The translations under genes were made by a program, and so were the position numbers. This document shows positions 28,756 to 38,711 of a stretch of 64,000 nt of DNA, piece after piece. The stretch is taken from NCBI RefSeq assembly GCF_018499575.1, contig NZ_JAHDAP010000001.1:992001-1056000 (forward strand), in the 5' to 3' direction. Numbering within the stretch: the first letter of the stretch is position 1; each line of letters opens with the position of its first letter. Under the pieces are notes generated by a model, which did not search any database, was not told the origin of the DNA, and was given only the letters and a program-made list of their open reading frames with translations. This stretch comes from Streptococcus infantis (GTDB lineage: Bacteria; Bacillota; Bacilli; Lactobacillales; Streptococcaceae).

Positions 28756-28967
28756 GTGTCATCCTTAACTTCCAGTAATTCATAAAGAATTCTACCTTTT
28801 TGGAATACCAAAATCCCATGCAATTGTATTTTCTAATTTCAACTATTATATCGAAATAAAAAGTATTTTTCAATTTCTACTTCTTTTCAGCTTGACTTGC
28901 CTTATTTAGGGGAAAATATGGTAAAATAGAACAGATAAAGAATCATCATTTCACGAAAGGATATCAG

Positions 28968-29270
28968 ATGAAAATTACGCAAGAAGAGGTGACTCACGTT
29001 GCCAATCTTTCAAAATTAAAATTCTCAGAAGAAGAAACTGCTACATTTGCGACAACACTCTCAAAAATTGTTGATATGGTCGAATTGCTAGGCGAAGTCG
29101 ACACAACTGGTGTCGCACCTACTACAACTATGGCTGACCGTAAAACTGTTCTCCGAGCTGATGTAGCCGAAGCAGGAACAGACCGTGACCTCTTATTTAA
29201 AAATGTACCTGAAAAAGATAATTACTACATCAAGGTACCAGCTATCCTAGATGATGGAGGAGATGCCTAA
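28968..29270 (+). CDS. gatC: Asp-tRNA(Asn)/Glu-tRNA(Gln) amidotransferase subunit C
   Basis: Small scaffold subunit of the GatCAB complex, which amidates misacylated Glu-tRNA(Gln) and Asp-tRNA(Asn). The 100-residue protein starts with the typical [16 protein letters not shown] and contains the belt segment VAPTTTM. GAAAGGA precedes the ATG. Its stop overlaps the gatA start by one base (TAATG). Confidence 0.96.
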   Translation: MKITQEEVTHVANLSKLKFSEEETATFATTLSKIVDMVELLGEVDTTGVAPTTTMADRKTVLRADVAEAGTDRDLLFKNVPEKDNYYIKVPAILDDGGDA

Positions 29271-30736
29271 TGACTTTTAATAATAAAACGATTGAAGAAT
29301 TGCACAACCTCCTTGTTTCTAAGGAAATTTCAGCAACCGAACTAACGCAAGCAACCATCGAAGATATCAAGGCGCGTGAAGAGGCTATCAATGCCTTTGT
29401 GACTATAGCTGAAGATCAAGCTCTTGCTCAAGCTAAAGCTATTGATGAAGCTGGAATCGATGCTGACAATGTCCTTTCGGGAATTCCACTAGCTGTTAAG
29501 GATAACATCTCTACTGATGGCATCCTCACAACTGCTGCCTCAAAAATGCTCTATAACTACGAGCCTATCTTTGATGCAACTGCTGTTGCCAATGCAAAAG
29601 CTAAAGACATGATCGTTGTTGGAAAAACAAACATGGACGAGTTTGCCATGGGTGGATCAGGTGAGACTTCCCACTACGGTGCTACTAAAAATGCATGGGA
29701 CCAGACCAAGGTTCCTGGTGGGTCATCAAGTGGTTCTGCTGCAGCTGTAGCTTCGGGACAAGTCCGCTTGTCACTTGGTTCTGATACTGGTGGGTCTATC
29801 CGCCAACCTGCTGCCTTCAATGGGATTGTTGGTCTCAAACCAACCTATGGAACAGTTTCACGTTTCGGTCTTATTGCCTTCGGTAGCTCGCTCGATCAAA
29901 TCGGACCTTTCGCTCCAACCGTTAAGGAAAATGCCTTCTTGCTCAATGCTATTGCTAGCGAAGATGCTAAAGACTCTACTTCTGCCCCTGTTCGCATTGC
30001 CGACTTTACTTCAAAAATCGGTCAAGACATCAAGGACATGAAAATTGCTTTGCCTAAAGAATATCTTGGCGAAGGGATTGACCCAGAGGTTAAAGAAACG
30101 ATTCTGAGTGCTGCTAAACACTTTGAAAAACTCGGTGCTATCGTTGAAGAAGTTAGCCTTCCTCACTCTAAATACGGTGTGGCAGTCTACTACATTATCG
30201 CTTCATCAGAAGCATCATCAAACTTGCAACGATTTGACGGTATCCGCTATGGTTTCCGTGCAGAAGATGCTAAGAACTTGGATGAGATTTACGTTAACAC
30301 TCGTAGCCAAGGATTTGGTGACGAAGTCAAACGTCGGATTATGCTTGGTACTTTCAGTCTTTCATCAGGTTACTACGATGCCTACTACAAGAAAGCTGGT
30401 CAAGTTCGTACCCTTATTATCCAAGATTTCGAAAAAGTCTTTGCAGATTATGACCTCATCCTTGGTCCAACAGCTCCAAGCGTAGCCTTTGACTTGGATT
30501 CGCTCAACCACGATCCAGTTGCTATGTATTTGGCGGATCTCTTGACAATCCCAGTTAACTTGGCTGGTCTACCAGGAATTTCGATTCCTGCAGGATTTGC
30601 TCAAGGTCTACCAGTAGGTTTGCAATTGATTGGTCCTAAATACTCAGAAGAGACTATTTATCAAGTTGCTGCTGCTTTTGAAGCAACAACAGACTACCAC
30701 AAACAACAACCCGTGATTTTTGGAGGTGATAACTAA
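29270..30736 (+). CDS. gatA: Asp-tRNA(Asn)/Glu-tRNA(Gln) amidotransferase subunit A
   Basis: Amidase subunit that releases ammonia from glutamine for GatB. The 488-residue protein has the amidase triad Lys77 (AVKDN), Ser152 ([10 protein letters not shown]) and Ser176 ([10 protein letters not shown]). Full length. It overlaps gatC and gatB by one base on each side, giving a tightly coupled operon. Confidence 0.97.
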   Translation: MTFNNKTIEELHNLLVSKEISATELTQATIEDIKAREEAINAFVTIAEDQALAQAKAIDEAGIDADNVLSGIPLAVKDNISTDGILTTAASKMLYNYEPIFDATAVANAKAKDMIVVGKTNMDEFAMGGSGETSHYGATKNAWDQTKVPGGSSSGSAAAVASGQVRLSLGSDTGGSIRQPAAFNGIVGLKPTYGTVSRFGLIAFGSSLDQIGPFAPTVKENAFLLNAIASEDAKDSTSAPVRIADFTSKIGQDIKDMKIALPKEYLGEGIDPEVKETILSAAKHFEKLGAIVEEVSLPHSKYGVAVYYIIASSEASSNLQRFDGIRYGFRAEDAKNLDEIYVNTRSQGFGDEVKRRIMLGTFSLSSGYYDAYYKKAGQVRTLIIQDFEKVFADYDLILGPTAPSVAFDLDSLNHDPVAMYLADLLTIPVNLAGLPGISIPAGFAQGLPVGLQLIGPKYSEETIYQVAAAFEATTDYHKQQPVIFGGDN

Positions 30737-32178
30737 TGAACTTTGAAACAGTCATTGGACTTGAAGTCCACGTAGAGCTCAACACCAATTCAAAAATCTT
30801 CTCACCTACTTCTGCCCACTTTGGAAATGACCAAAATGCCAATACAAACGTGATTGACTGGTCTTTCCCTGGGGTACTACCTGTTCTCAATAAAGGGGTT
30901 GTTGATGCCGGTATCAAGGCAGCTCTTGCCCTCAATATGGACATTCATAAAAAGATGCACTTTGACCGCAAGAACTACTTCTATCCTGATAATCCAAAAG
31001 CCTACCAAATTTCTCAGTTTGATGAGCCAATCGGTTACAAGGGCTGGATTGAAGTTGAACTAGAAGATGGTACAACTAAGAAAATCGGTATCGAACGTGC
31101 CCACTTGGAAGAAGACGCTGGTAAAAACACCCACGGTACGGATGGTTACTCTTATGTAGACCTCAACCGTCAAGGGGTGCCTTTGATTGAAATCGTATCT
31201 GAAGCAGACATGCGTTCACCAGAAGAAGCCTACGCTTATCTAACCGCCCTCAAGGAAGTTATCCAATACGCTGGTATCTCTGACGTTAAGATGGAAGAAG
31301 GTTCTATGCGTGTGGATGCCAACATCTCCCTTCGTCCTTATGGTCAAGAGAAATTCGGTACCAAGACAGAGTTGAAAAACCTCAACTCCTTCTCAAACGT
31401 TCGTAAGGGGCTTGAATACGAAGTCCAACGCCAGGCTGAAATCCTTCGCTCAGGTGGTCAAATCCGCCAAGAAACGCGTCGTTACGATGAAGCTAATAAA
31501 GCTACTATCCTCATGCGTGTTAAGGAAGGCGCTGCAGACTATCGTTACTTCCCAGAACCTGACCTACCACTCTTTGAAATCTCAGACGAGTGGATTGAAG
31601 AAATGCGCACAGAGTTGCCAGAGTTTCCAAAAGAAAGACGTGCTCGCTACGTATCTGACCTTGGTTTGTCAGACTACGATGCTAGCCAGTTAACTGCAAA
31701 TAAAGTCACTTCTGACTTCTTTGAGAAAGCTGTTGCCCTCGGTGGTGATGCCAAACAAGTCTCTAACTGGCTCCAAGGCGAGGTTGCTCAGTTCTTGAAT
31801 GCAGAAGGCAAGACACTAGAACAAATCGAGTTAACTCCAGAAAACTTAGTTGAAATGATTGCCATCATCGAAGACGGTACTATCTCATCTAAGATTGCCA
31901 AAAAAGTTTTTGTTCACCTAGCCAAAAATGGTGGCGGTGCTCGTGAATACGTCGAAAAAGCTGGTTTGGTACAGATTTCAGACCCTGAAGTCTTGATTCC
32001 AATTATCCACCAAGTCTTTGCGGATAACGAAGCCGCAGTTGCTGACTTCAAGTCAGGAAAACGTAACGCTGACAAGGCCTTCACAGGATTCCTCATGAAA
32101 GCAACCAAGGGCCAAGCCAATCCACAAGTTGCTCTTAAACTACTTTCCCAAGAATTGGCTAAGTTGAAAAACGATTAA
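30736..32178 (+). CDS. gatB: Asp-tRNA(Asn)/Glu-tRNA(Gln) amidotransferase subunit B
   Basis: Kinase/transamidase subunit that binds the tRNA and activates the carboxylate. The 480-residue protein has the N-terminal [14 protein letters not shown], the [14 protein letters not shown] block, and the C-terminal YqeY-like tail domain. GGAGG sits just before the start. Last gene of gatCAB. Confidence 0.97.
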   Translation: MNFETVIGLEVHVELNTNSKIFSPTSAHFGNDQNANTNVIDWSFPGVLPVLNKGVVDAGIKAALALNMDIHKKMHFDRKNYFYPDNPKAYQISQFDEPIGYKGWIEVELEDGTTKKIGIERAHLEEDAGKNTHGTDGYSYVDLNRQGVPLIEIVSEADMRSPEEAYAYLTALKEVIQYAGISDVKMEEGSMRVDANISLRPYGQEKFGTKTELKNLNSFSNVRKGLEYEVQRQAEILRSGGQIRQETRRYDEANKATILMRVKEGAADYRYFPEPDLPLFEISDEWIEEMRTELPEFPKERRARYVSDLGLSDYDASQLTANKVTSDFFEKAVALGGDAKQVSNWLQGEVAQFLNAEGKTLEQIELTPENLVEMIAIIEDGTISSKIAKKVFVHLAKNGGGAREYVEKAGLVQISDPEVLIPIIHQVFADNEAAVADFKSGKRNADKAFTGFLMKATKGQANPQVALKLLSQELAKLKND

Positions 32179-32265
32179 TCGAATAATTTAAATATAACTG
32201 TCACAAGCTGATATAAAATTCTAGCTTGCTGCCTTGCACTCTGTACTCACATAGTTAGGAGACAC

Positions 32266-33258
32266 ATGAAAAAGTTATATACTCTAATCGCTACTTGCTT
32301 GCTTCTTCTCTTTGTGACACCCCTACAATCAATCGATGCTGGTGTCGGCCATTCTCGAAGTGGTAGCTCTAGTCGTAGCAGTTCTCGAAGTAGTAGCAGC
32401 TCTCGAAGTAGTAGCAGTTCTCGAAGTAGTTCAAGTGGCGGTAGTTCTTCTTACAGAAGTAGCTATCGTTCTGGTGGTAGTTACTCAAGTTCAGATGGTT
32501 CTTTAGGGACCGGAATGACTATTCTTATCATGTTTGGTGTAGGAGCTTTCTTACTCTTCATGCTCATCAAGTACCTTAGCGACCAAGATACTTCTTATTC
32601 AAAACCATATAGAAGGCCTACTCCTAGCTACCAACCAGAAACAACTAGCCATCGTAGGGTTGAACATAATAACCAAGCTATTGATCGACTTAGATATTAT
32701 GATCCAAACTTTGACGCCTCTACTTTCACTTCATGGGTTAAAGAAGTCTACATCCAGTTGCAGGCTGCTTGGACTAAAAAAGATTGGAATGCCGTTCGTT
32801 CTCTAGAGAGTGCCAGTCTCTATTCTCAACATAGTGCTCAACTGGAAGACTATATCCAATCCCAAACAACCAATGTCTTGGAGCGTGTCTATGTTGAAAA
32901 TATTAGAATCAAAGATTTCAACAGTAATCCAGATGGAAACGATACTTTAGTCGTTATCTTATCATCTACCTTGAGAGACTATGTCATCGAAGACAAGACT
33001 CGTAAGGTTATTGAGGGAGACCCTCAAAAAGATTTATTTACAGTTTACCAAATGAACTTTATTCGTAAACACGGTAGCCAAACTGAATCAACTGTTCAAG
33101 AGGAAGCTGTTAGCGACCGCTGTCCAAACTGTGGCGCTCCACTCAAAATATCAGCTATCAGCAAATGTGACTATTGCGGATCTGATATCACCCGTAGTCC
33201 AAACCAATGGGTACTTGACACCTATGATGTTGTGGATGAAGACGAACTATATAATTAG
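32266..33258 (+). CDS. Tim44-like domain protein with Ser/Arg-rich segment and zinc ribbon
   Basis: A 330-residue membrane protein. From the N-terminus: signal-like segment (1-25), a low-complexity Ser/Arg/Gly region (about 28-75), one helix (MTILIMFGVGAFLLFMLIKY, near 84-103), a Tim44-like globular domain (about 135-275), and a C-terminal zinc ribbon with CPNCG and CDYCG. AGGAG precedes the ATG. An SPFH gene follows after 9 bp. Bacillus pairs SPFH and zinc-ribbon proteins in the ydjGHI stress operon, so a membrane-stress role is a reasonable guess. Confidence 0.72.
   Translation: MKKLYTLIATCLLLLFVTPLQSIDAGVGHSRSGSSSRSSSRSSSSSRSSSSSRSSSSGGSSSYRSSYRSGGSYSSSDGSLGTGMTILIMFGVGAFLLFMLIKYLSDQDTSYSKPYRRPTPSYQPETTSHRRVEHNNQAIDRLRYYDPNFDASTFTSWVKEVYIQLQAAWTKKDWNAVRSLESASLYSQHSAQLEDYIQSQTTNVLERVYVENIRIKDFNSNPDGNDTLVVILSSTLRDYVIEDKTRKVIEGDPQKDLFTVYQMNFIRKHGSQTESTVQEEAVSDRCPNCGAPLKISAISKCDYCGSDITRSPNQWVLDTYDVVDEDELYN
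32353..32436 (+). repeat. 18-bp tandem repeat coding the Ser/Arg tract
   Basis: Units of the form TCTCGAAGTAGTAGCAGT recur at 18-bp steps (for example 32383, 32401, 32419), encoding S-R-S-S-S-S. Likely to vary in copy number between strains through slippage. Confidence 0.7.
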
Positions 33259-33267
33259 GAGGAAATT

Positions 33268-34650
33268 ATGGGATTTATTCGTGTTGCCAAAGAGCAAATT
33301 ATGGGAGTTATTGATGTTGCCAAATCTGCTGGAATTAATAGTATTAATGATAGTAAATATAAGGAAGCCGTTGTGCTTCCAGAACACGTATCATCAGATG
33401 CGTTAGCTGTTAAAGGAACTCTTCTTACAAAAGACCCTGACGGAGTTTCTAGACAAAATAATCAAAATACTGGACTTCTTACAGATGGTTCTGTTGTCAT
33501 TGTCCCTCAAGGCTACGTTGCTATCCTTGTAAATAACGGTACTTTCCTTGGTGATGTTTTAGAAGCTGGTAGTCATGAATGGCGCTCTGGAGACAACGCT
33601 TGGCTTTTAGAAAAAGGTGGAATAAGAGGAACTTGGGAAAACTTCAAGCATCGCTTTTCATTCGCTGGTCAAGTCGTTACTCAACAAGAAATCATCTTTG
33701 TCCGTGTCCAACCGATTACGGGTAACAAATTTGGCACGCAAAACGCTGTGGAATACTTCAGTGAACGTTACCAACAATTGCTCAACATCCGTTTCTACGG
33801 TTTGTATGATATTAAAATTTCTGATCCAGTTCTTTTCTACGTTAGCTCTATCAGTCAACAAATTGACGAACATAAACCTTTTACTATTCAAGATATCGCT
33901 CAAGGTACTTTGCGTCAAAATATCTCTCCTAAAATTGCGATTGCGATTTCAAAATTCACCAATGAGTATCGAGTTGATATCTATAGCCTAAATGCTAATC
34001 AAGATGCTTTTAATGAAATCGCTAAACAAGAAGTCAATAAGGTATGGACTAGCCTTTATGGAATTGAAGCAACCAATATCCTTCTTGAAGACTTGAGCTA
34101 CGACAAAGAAAGTCTTGAAATTGTTCGTAAGCTTGATAGCGAACTAGTTGCTATGAAATACAACACGATTGAAATTGAAGAACGTCGTGCTCGTAACGAA
34201 GCTCTTATCGCTGCAGCTAATAATGAAGGTAACGGCAATGGTATGAACATGATTATGGGGATGAATCTAGGACAAACGCTCGGTGGCCAAATCAACCAAC
34301 AAGCTCAACCTATGAATCCTAATCAAAGCAATATCCCAGCACAACCTGCTGATCCAAACCAACCTTTGACTCCAAGACAAACTATAAATTCTGAACAAGT
34401 TGCTAGCCCAGCCCAAACTGTTAGTCCTGAACAGACTGCTAACTCAGTAGAATCTACCAATCCCGAAGTGACAACTCCTACGGAAGAAACTACTAGTCAA
34501 GAAGTGACAACTCCTGTAGCAGAATCTACCAATCCTGAACAAGCTACCAACTCTGAAAAAACCGCTAACAAAAACTTTTACATTGAAGTCGATGGCAAGT
34601 ACGTATTAGTTACTAAGGACGAAGATGGAAACATCGTTCCTGTCAACTAA
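33268..34650 (+). CDS. SPFH domain protein (YdjI type) with repetitive linker
   Basis: A 460-residue protein. The N-terminal two thirds (about 1-300) match the SPFH_like group of B. subtilis YdjI (VPQGYVAILVNNGTF; RVQPITGNKFGT), without a transmembrane helix. A short Asn/Gly/Met-rich part and a Thr/Pro/Glu/Gln-rich linker (about 345-435) follow, ending in the small domain FYIEVDGKYVLVTKDEDGN. AGGAGG precedes the start, 9 bp after the zinc-ribbon gene. Probably cytoplasmic, membrane-recruited and acting with its neighbour. Confidence 0.8.
   Translation: MGFIRVAKEQIMGVIDVAKSAGINSINDSKYKEAVVLPEHVSSDALAVKGTLLTKDPDGVSRQNNQNTGLLTDGSVVIVPQGYVAILVNNGTFLGDVLEAGSHEWRSGDNAWLLEKGGIRGTWENFKHRFSFAGQVVTQQEIIFVRVQPITGNKFGTQNAVEYFSERYQQLLNIRFYGLYDIKISDPVLFYVSSISQQIDEHKPFTIQDIAQGTLRQNISPKIAIAISKFTNEYRVDIYSLNANQDAFNEIAKQEVNKVWTSLYGIEATNILLEDLSYDKESLEIVRKLDSELVAMKYNTIEIEERRARNEALIAAANNEGNGNGMNMIMGMNLGQTLGGQINQQAQPMNPNQSNIPAQPADPNQPLTPRQTINSEQVASPAQTVSPEQTANSVESTNPEVTTPTEETTSQEVTTPVAESTNPEQATNSEKTANKNFYIEVDGKYVLVTKDEDGNIVPVN
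34449..34535 (+). repeat. Short duplicated modules in the SPFH linker
   Basis: AGAATCTACCAATCC occurs at 34449 and 34521, and GAAGTGACAACTCCT at 34465 and 34501, so two 15-bp modules are each duplicated in alternating order. This suggests recent repeat expansion in the linker. Confidence 0.7.
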
Positions 34651-34667
34651 TCTCACTTCCCTGATAT

Positions 34668-34696
34668 TTGAGAAATCTCACGACTTATGATACAAT
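34668..34696 (+). promoter_or_regulatory. efp promoter
   Basis: -35 TTGAGA (34668-34673), 17-bp spacer, -10 TACAAT (34691-34696). Confidence 0.75.
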
Positions 34697-34730
34697 AAAG
34701 AGTAAATTATTTTATTAAAGAGGTAAAAAC

Positions 34731-35291
34731 ATGATTGAAGCAAGTAAATTAAAAGCTGGTATGACCTTTGAAACAGCTGACGGAAAATTGATCCGCGTTT
34801 TGGAAGCTAGCCACCACAAACCAGGTAAAGGAAACACGATCATGCGTATGAAATTGCGTGATGTCCGTACTGGTTCAACATTTGAAACAAGCTACCGTCC
34901 AGAGGAAAAATTTGAGCAAGCGATTATCGAAACTGTGCCAGCACAATACTTGTACAAAATGGATGAAACAGCTTATTTCATGAACACTGAAACATATGAC
35001 CAGTATGAAATTCCAGTTGTAAATGTTGAAAATGAATTGCTTTATATTCTTGAGAACTCTGAAGTTAAAATTCAATTTTACGGAACTGAAGTAATCGGTG
35101 TGACAGTACCTACAACTGTCGAATTAACAGTTGCTGAAACTCAACCATCTATTAAAGGTGCTACTGTTACAGGTTCTGGTAAACCAGCTACAATGGAAAC
35201 TGGACTTGTTGTCAACGTTCCAGACTTCATCGAAGCAGGACAAAAACTCGTTATCAACACTGCAGAAGGAACTTACGTTTCTCGTGCCTAA
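34731..35291 (+). CDS. efp: Elongation factor P
   Basis: Rescues ribosomes stalled at polyproline stretches. The 186-residue protein has three beta-barrel domains; the tip loop HHKPGKGN carries the conserved Lys33. C-terminal domain signature [20 protein letters not shown] precedes the ATG. First gene of efp - gls24-like - nusB, as in pneumococcus. Confidence 0.97.
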   Translation: MIEASKLKAGMTFETADGKLIRVLEASHHKPGKGNTIMRMKLRDVRTGSTFETSYRPEEKFEQAIIETVPAQYLYKMDETAYFMNTETYDQYEIPVVNVENELLYILENSEVKIQFYGTEVIGVTVPTTVELTVAETQPSIKGATVTGSGKPATMETGLVVNVPDFIEAGQKLVINTAEGTYVSRA

Positions 35292-35312
35292 TCTCTAGAA
35301 AGAGGTCATTCT

Positions 35313-35702
35313 ATGGGAATTGAAGAACAATTAGGCGAAATCGTTATCGCCCCACGTGTACTTGAAAAAATCATTGCTATCGCTACTGCTAAAGTAGAAG
35401 GTGTCCACTCTTTTTCAAACAAATCAGTATCTGACACCCTTTCAAAACTTTCACTCGGTCGTGGCGTCTATCTAAAAGAATCTGAAGAAGAATTAACCGC
35501 TGATATCTATCTCTATCTTGAGTATGGTGTTAAGGTTCCTAAGGTTGCAATGGCTATTCAAAAAGCTGTAAAAGATGCCGTTCGTAATATGGCTGATGTT
35601 GAACTCAGTGCGGTGAATATTCACGTTGCTGGTATTGCACCAGATAAAACACCAAAACCAGCATTGAAAGATTTATTTGATGAGGACTTCCTCAATGACT
35701 AG
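35313..35702 (+). CDS. Asp23/Gls24 family envelope stress protein
   Basis: A 129-residue member of the Asp23/Gls24/DUF322 family (GEIVIAPRVLEKIIAIATAK; VPKVAMAIQKAV), related to alkaline-shock proteins and to B. subtilis YqhY, which is linked to fatty-acid metabolism. Lies between efp and nusB with 21 bp before it; its end overlaps nusB by 8 bp. Confidence 0.9.
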   Translation: MGIEEQLGEIVIAPRVLEKIIAIATAKVEGVHSFSNKSVSDTLSKLSLGRGVYLKESEEELTADIYLYLEYGVKVPKVAMAIQKAVKDAVRNMADVELSAVNIHVAGIAPDKTPKPALKDLFDEDFLND

Positions 35703-36114
35703 TCCATTATTAGAATCTAGACGCGAACTACGAAAATGTGCCTTCCAAGCACTGATGAGTCTTGAATATGGTTCTGATATTGAAACTGCTTGTCGCTTCG
35801 CCTATACTCATGATCGAGAAGACGACGAGGTAAAACTCCCTAGTTTCCTAATCGATCTTGTATCTGGTGTTCAAGCTCAAAAAGAGGAACTAGACAAACA
35901 AATCACTCAGCATTTAAAGTCTGGTTGGACGATTGAACGGTTAACCTTAGTTGAAAAGAATTTATTGCGTTTAGGAGTTTTCGAAATCACTTCCTTTGAT
36001 ACTCCTCAACTTGTAGCTGTAAATGAAGCTATCGAGCTTGCAAAAAGCTTTTCAGATCAAAAATCAGCCCGTTTCATTAACGGACTGCTCAGTCAATTTG
36101 TAACAGAAAAATAA
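35695..36114 (+). CDS. nusB: Transcription antitermination factor NusB
   Basis: RNA-binding factor of the rRNA antitermination complex. The 139-residue all-helical protein ends with the conserved VAVNEAIELAKSFSDQKSARF and INGLLSQ segment. I chose the ATG at 35695 (MTSPLLESRR) because GAGGA precedes it and homologues start there; the longer reading starts 6 codons upstream inside the previous gene. Followed by a strong terminator. Confidence 0.95.
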   Translation: MTSPLLESRRELRKCAFQALMSLEYGSDIETACRFAYTHDREDDEVKLPSFLIDLVSGVQAQKEELDKQITQHLKSGWTIERLTLVEKNLLRLGVFEITSFDTPQLVAVNEAIELAKSFSDQKSARFINGLLSQFVTEK

Positions 36115-36118
36115 AGAA

Positions 36119-36150
36119 AAAAGTGTTTGACAGCTATCAAACACTTTTTT
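36119..36150 (+). terminator. Terminator after nusB
   Basis: A perfect 12-bp stem AAAAGTGTTTGA / TCAAACACTTTT with a 6-nt loop and T-run. It could also serve the convergent CPBP gene. Confidence 0.9.
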
Positions 36151-36168
36151 CTTTGTCTTCTCCTATTC

Positions 36169-36894
36169 CTATCTAAAAAAACGATCATAGATTAAATTAG
36201 AAAGAAGCAACCAGATGAAATCTGCATGAATGAGAAAGTTCATAAAACTATGGCACAGGATTGTGATTTTTAGATTCTTTGTCCAACGATAGACTAGGGC
36301 AAAGAAAAGACCAGAAAAACTATAAACCATCAAACTAAAGGGATCACGATGGGACAATACCAAATGACTGAGCCCAAAGATAAGAGCTGATAAGATAACA
36401 TCCAAGTAGTATTTGGACTTAGGGAAAAAAGTATTCATAAAATAGCCTCTATGAACTATCTCCTCTAATAGAGGCCCAAGAATGACAACTGAAACAAAAG
36501 AGAAGCAAGTCGTTAAAATAGTAGATTCCCCACTGATGGATATGACTGAAAGAAGATCTTCAAAGATATAGTGATTATTAATGAAGCGACTAAACTGTAA
36601 GTAAAAAGCACTTAACAACTGACGGACAACATAAGCAGCCACCAGACTAACTACAAGGTAAAAGAATCTGGATTTTTTCGAGCCCTTTTTCTCAAAAATA
36701 TAGAGCATTTTTTTATTTTTAAGCCAATAGAATAATAGTCCTAAAAGAGCTAGCTGCTCTACTGCTACAATAATAGAATAGCCATCCATACCCCAGACAA
36801 ACATCTTAGCTAGATACAGACTACTGAAATCTAGCAGATAAATTGATAGGAATACCAGTAATGTATAGATTCCCAAATGACCTAGTTTTTTCAT
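36169..36894 (-). CDS. CPBP family intramembrane metalloprotease-like protein
   Basis: A second, unrelated-looking CPBP/Abi protein, 241 residues, with motifs EEIVHRGYF near 153-161, FGLSHLV near 185-191 and HSFMNF near 216-221, and about eight helices. The start at 36894 has GGAG at 5-6 nt; the longer reading of 280 codons has none. Located downstream of the fatty-acid cluster, with accA's terminator between. Substrate unknown; bacteriocin immunity is one known role of the family. Confidence 0.85.
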   Translation of the reverse strand: MKKLGHLGIYTLLVFLSIYLLDFSSLYLAKMFVWGMDGYSIIVAVEQLALLGLLFYWLKNKKMLYIFEKKGSKKSRFFYLVVSLVAAYVVRQLLSAFYLQFSRFINNHYIFEDLLSVISISGESTILTTCFSFVSVVILGPLLEEIVHRGYFMNTFFPKSKYYLDVILSALIFGLSHLVLSHRDPFSLMVYSFSGLFFALVYRWTKNLKITILCHSFMNFLIHADFIWLLLSNLIYDRFFR

Positions 36895-37011
36895 ATTCAC
36901 TCCAAAAAATCTTTGTTGATTTAATTTTATAGCATATATTTCTTTTGTTATATTAACAACTTCTTTTGCAAAAGTCAATTTTTCATCCTGAATTGTATTT
37001 TTAAAATCCAA

Positions 37012-37042
37012 AAAGCTAGAACCATTTCTTAGTTCTAGCTTT
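37012..37042 (-). terminator. Terminator of the fatty-acid synthesis cluster
   Basis: A perfect 11-bp stem AAAGCTAGAAC / GTTCTAGCTTT with T-residues on the minus strand, immediately after accA. Confidence 0.9.
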
Positions 37043-37046
37043 CTTT

Positions 37047-37814
37047 TTAATATTTTCTAAAGCGTAGATAACGCTCTTCCAAAAGTTTCTCCAACGGTAA
37101 TTGTTTTAATTGTTCAATTTCTGTCTGAAGTTCATTTTTTACACGAGCTAATAGTTCTTTAGTAGAGAGACCTATCTCTGAAATAACCTTATCTACAACT
37201 TCCATCTCCAACAGTTCATGTGAGGTTATTTTCATCAATTCAGCCGCTTCCATAGCACGACTGCCATCTTTCCAAAGGATAGACGCAAAGCCCTCAGGAC
37301 TAAGAACTGCATAGATCGAATTTTCCAACATCCAGACACGATCTGCTACCGCTAGAGCTAAAGCCCCTCCTGAACCACCTTCACCGATAATCATAGCGAT
37401 AATCGGTACCTTAAGGTCGCTCATCTCCATGAGGTTACGGGCAATCGCTTCACCTTGACCACGTTCTTCTGCTCCGACCCCTGGATAGGCACCAGCGGTA
37501 TTGATAAAGGTTACAATTGGACGACCAAATTTTTCAGCTTGTTTCATCAAGCGGAGAGCTTTTCGATAACCTTCTGGATGAGGTTGACCAAAGTTGCGGT
37601 TCAAATTATCCTGTAAGCTTTTACCTTTTTGGATTCCGACTACAGTTACCGCTTGTTCTCCCAACCATCCGATACCACCAATAATAGCACCATCATCTCT
37701 GAAAGAGCGATCCCCATGTAGTTCTACAAAGTCATCAAATATTCCTGTTGCAAAGTCCAAGGCAGTTAAGCGGGTTTGTTCACGTGCTTCTCTGACGATT
37801 TTTGCAATATTCAT
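37047..37814 (-). CDS. accA: Acetyl-CoA carboxylase carboxyltransferase subunit alpha
   Basis: With AccD transfers CO2 from carboxybiotin to acetyl-CoA, making malonyl-CoA for fatty acids. The 255-residue protein has [16 protein letters not shown] and the [23 protein letters not shown] oxyanion regions. I start at the ATG at 37814, which overlaps the accD stop (TGATG); the longer reading adds two TTG codons. Last gene of the cluster. Confidence 0.96.
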   Translation of the reverse strand: MNIAKIVREAREQTRLTALDFATGIFDDFVELHGDRSFRDDGAIIGGIGWLGEQAVTVVGIQKGKSLQDNLNRNFGQPHPEGYRKALRLMKQAEKFGRPIVTFINTAGAYPGVGAEERGQGEAIARNLMEMSDLKVPIIAMIIGEGGSGGALALAVADRVWMLENSIYAVLSPEGFASILWKDGSRAMEAAELMKITSHELLEMEVVDKVISEIGLSTKELLARVKNELQTEIEQLKQLPLEKLLEERYLRFRKY

Positions 37815-38677
37815 CAACAATCCCCCTTATGTAACCTTACTAATCGAGCAATCATATCTGGCAATTCTCTTCGTTTAACAATCGCATCCACAAATCCATG
37901 TTCTAACAAAAACTCTGCCTTCTGGAAATCCTCTGGCAAATCTTCCCTTACGGTATTTTCAATCACACGGCGTCCAGCAAAACCTACCAAACTTTGGGGT
38001 TCTGCCAAGATGATATCACCTTCCATAGCAAAGGAAGCTGTCACTCCCCCAGTTGTTGGATCCGTAAGGATCGTCAGATAAAAGAGACCTGCATTGGAAT
38101 GACGTTTAACTGCAGCAGAAATCTTAGCCATCTGCATCAAACTCATGATTCCTTCCTGCATACGTGCTCCACCAGATGCTGTAAACAATACGACTGGTAA
38201 TTTTTCAGCTGTTGCGTACTCAAACAATCTTGTGATTTTTTCACCAACGACTGTTCCCATGGATGCCATGATAAAATTAGAATCCATGATGCCGAGAGCA
38301 ACTTTTTCTCCCTTAATCAAAGCAGTTCCTGTGACAACAGCCTCATCAAGACCAGTTTTTTCACGCATAGAGGCTAATTTCTTTTGATAGCCTGGAAATT
38401 TCAAGGGATCCTGCGTTTCAATTCCAGTAAACATCTCTAAGAAGCTTCCCATATCAATGGTTAAAGCTAAACGCTCTTGAGCTGAAATACGGAAGGTATA
38501 GCCACAGTGAGGGCATATCCGCTCACTCCCCAAGTCCTTTTGGTAAATCGTATATTTGCAACCTGGACATTGGGAGAAGAGCTCATCTGGAACCTCTGGC
38601 TTGATCTGAGGTTGATTTACAGTCGAACGATTGGGATTAATTCGTATATATTTATCTTTTTTACTAAATAGAGCCAT
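37814..38677 (-). CDS. accD: Acetyl-CoA carboxylase carboxyltransferase subunit beta
   Basis: Beta half of the carboxyltransferase. The 287-residue protein has the N-terminal zinc ribbon with CPGC and CPHC (about 37-60) and crotonase-type core motifs ([20 protein letters not shown]). AAAGGGGGA precedes the ATG at 38677. Confidence 0.96.
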   Translation of the reverse strand: MALFSKKDKYIRINPNRSTVNQPQIKPEVPDELFSQCPGCKYTIYQKDLGSERICPHCGYTFRISAQERLALTIDMGSFLEMFTGIETQDPLKFPGYQKKLASMREKTGLDEAVVTGTALIKGEKVALGIMDSNFIMASMGTVVGEKITRLFEYATAEKLPVVLFTASGGARMQEGIMSLMQMAKISAAVKRHSNAGLFYLTILTDPTTGGVTASFAMEGDIILAEPQSLVGFAGRRVIENTVREDLPEDFQKAEFLLEHGFVDAIVKRRELPDMIARLVRLHKGDC

Positions 38678-38711
38678 ACATCCCCCTTTTCAGTCTCATA
38701 CTCTTTTTATA

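Noticed and set aside
28893..28933. gatC promoter using TTGACT
   Set aside because: TTGACT to TAAAAT spacing is 24 bp and TTGCCT to TAAAAT is 19 bp; neither is good enough to annotate.
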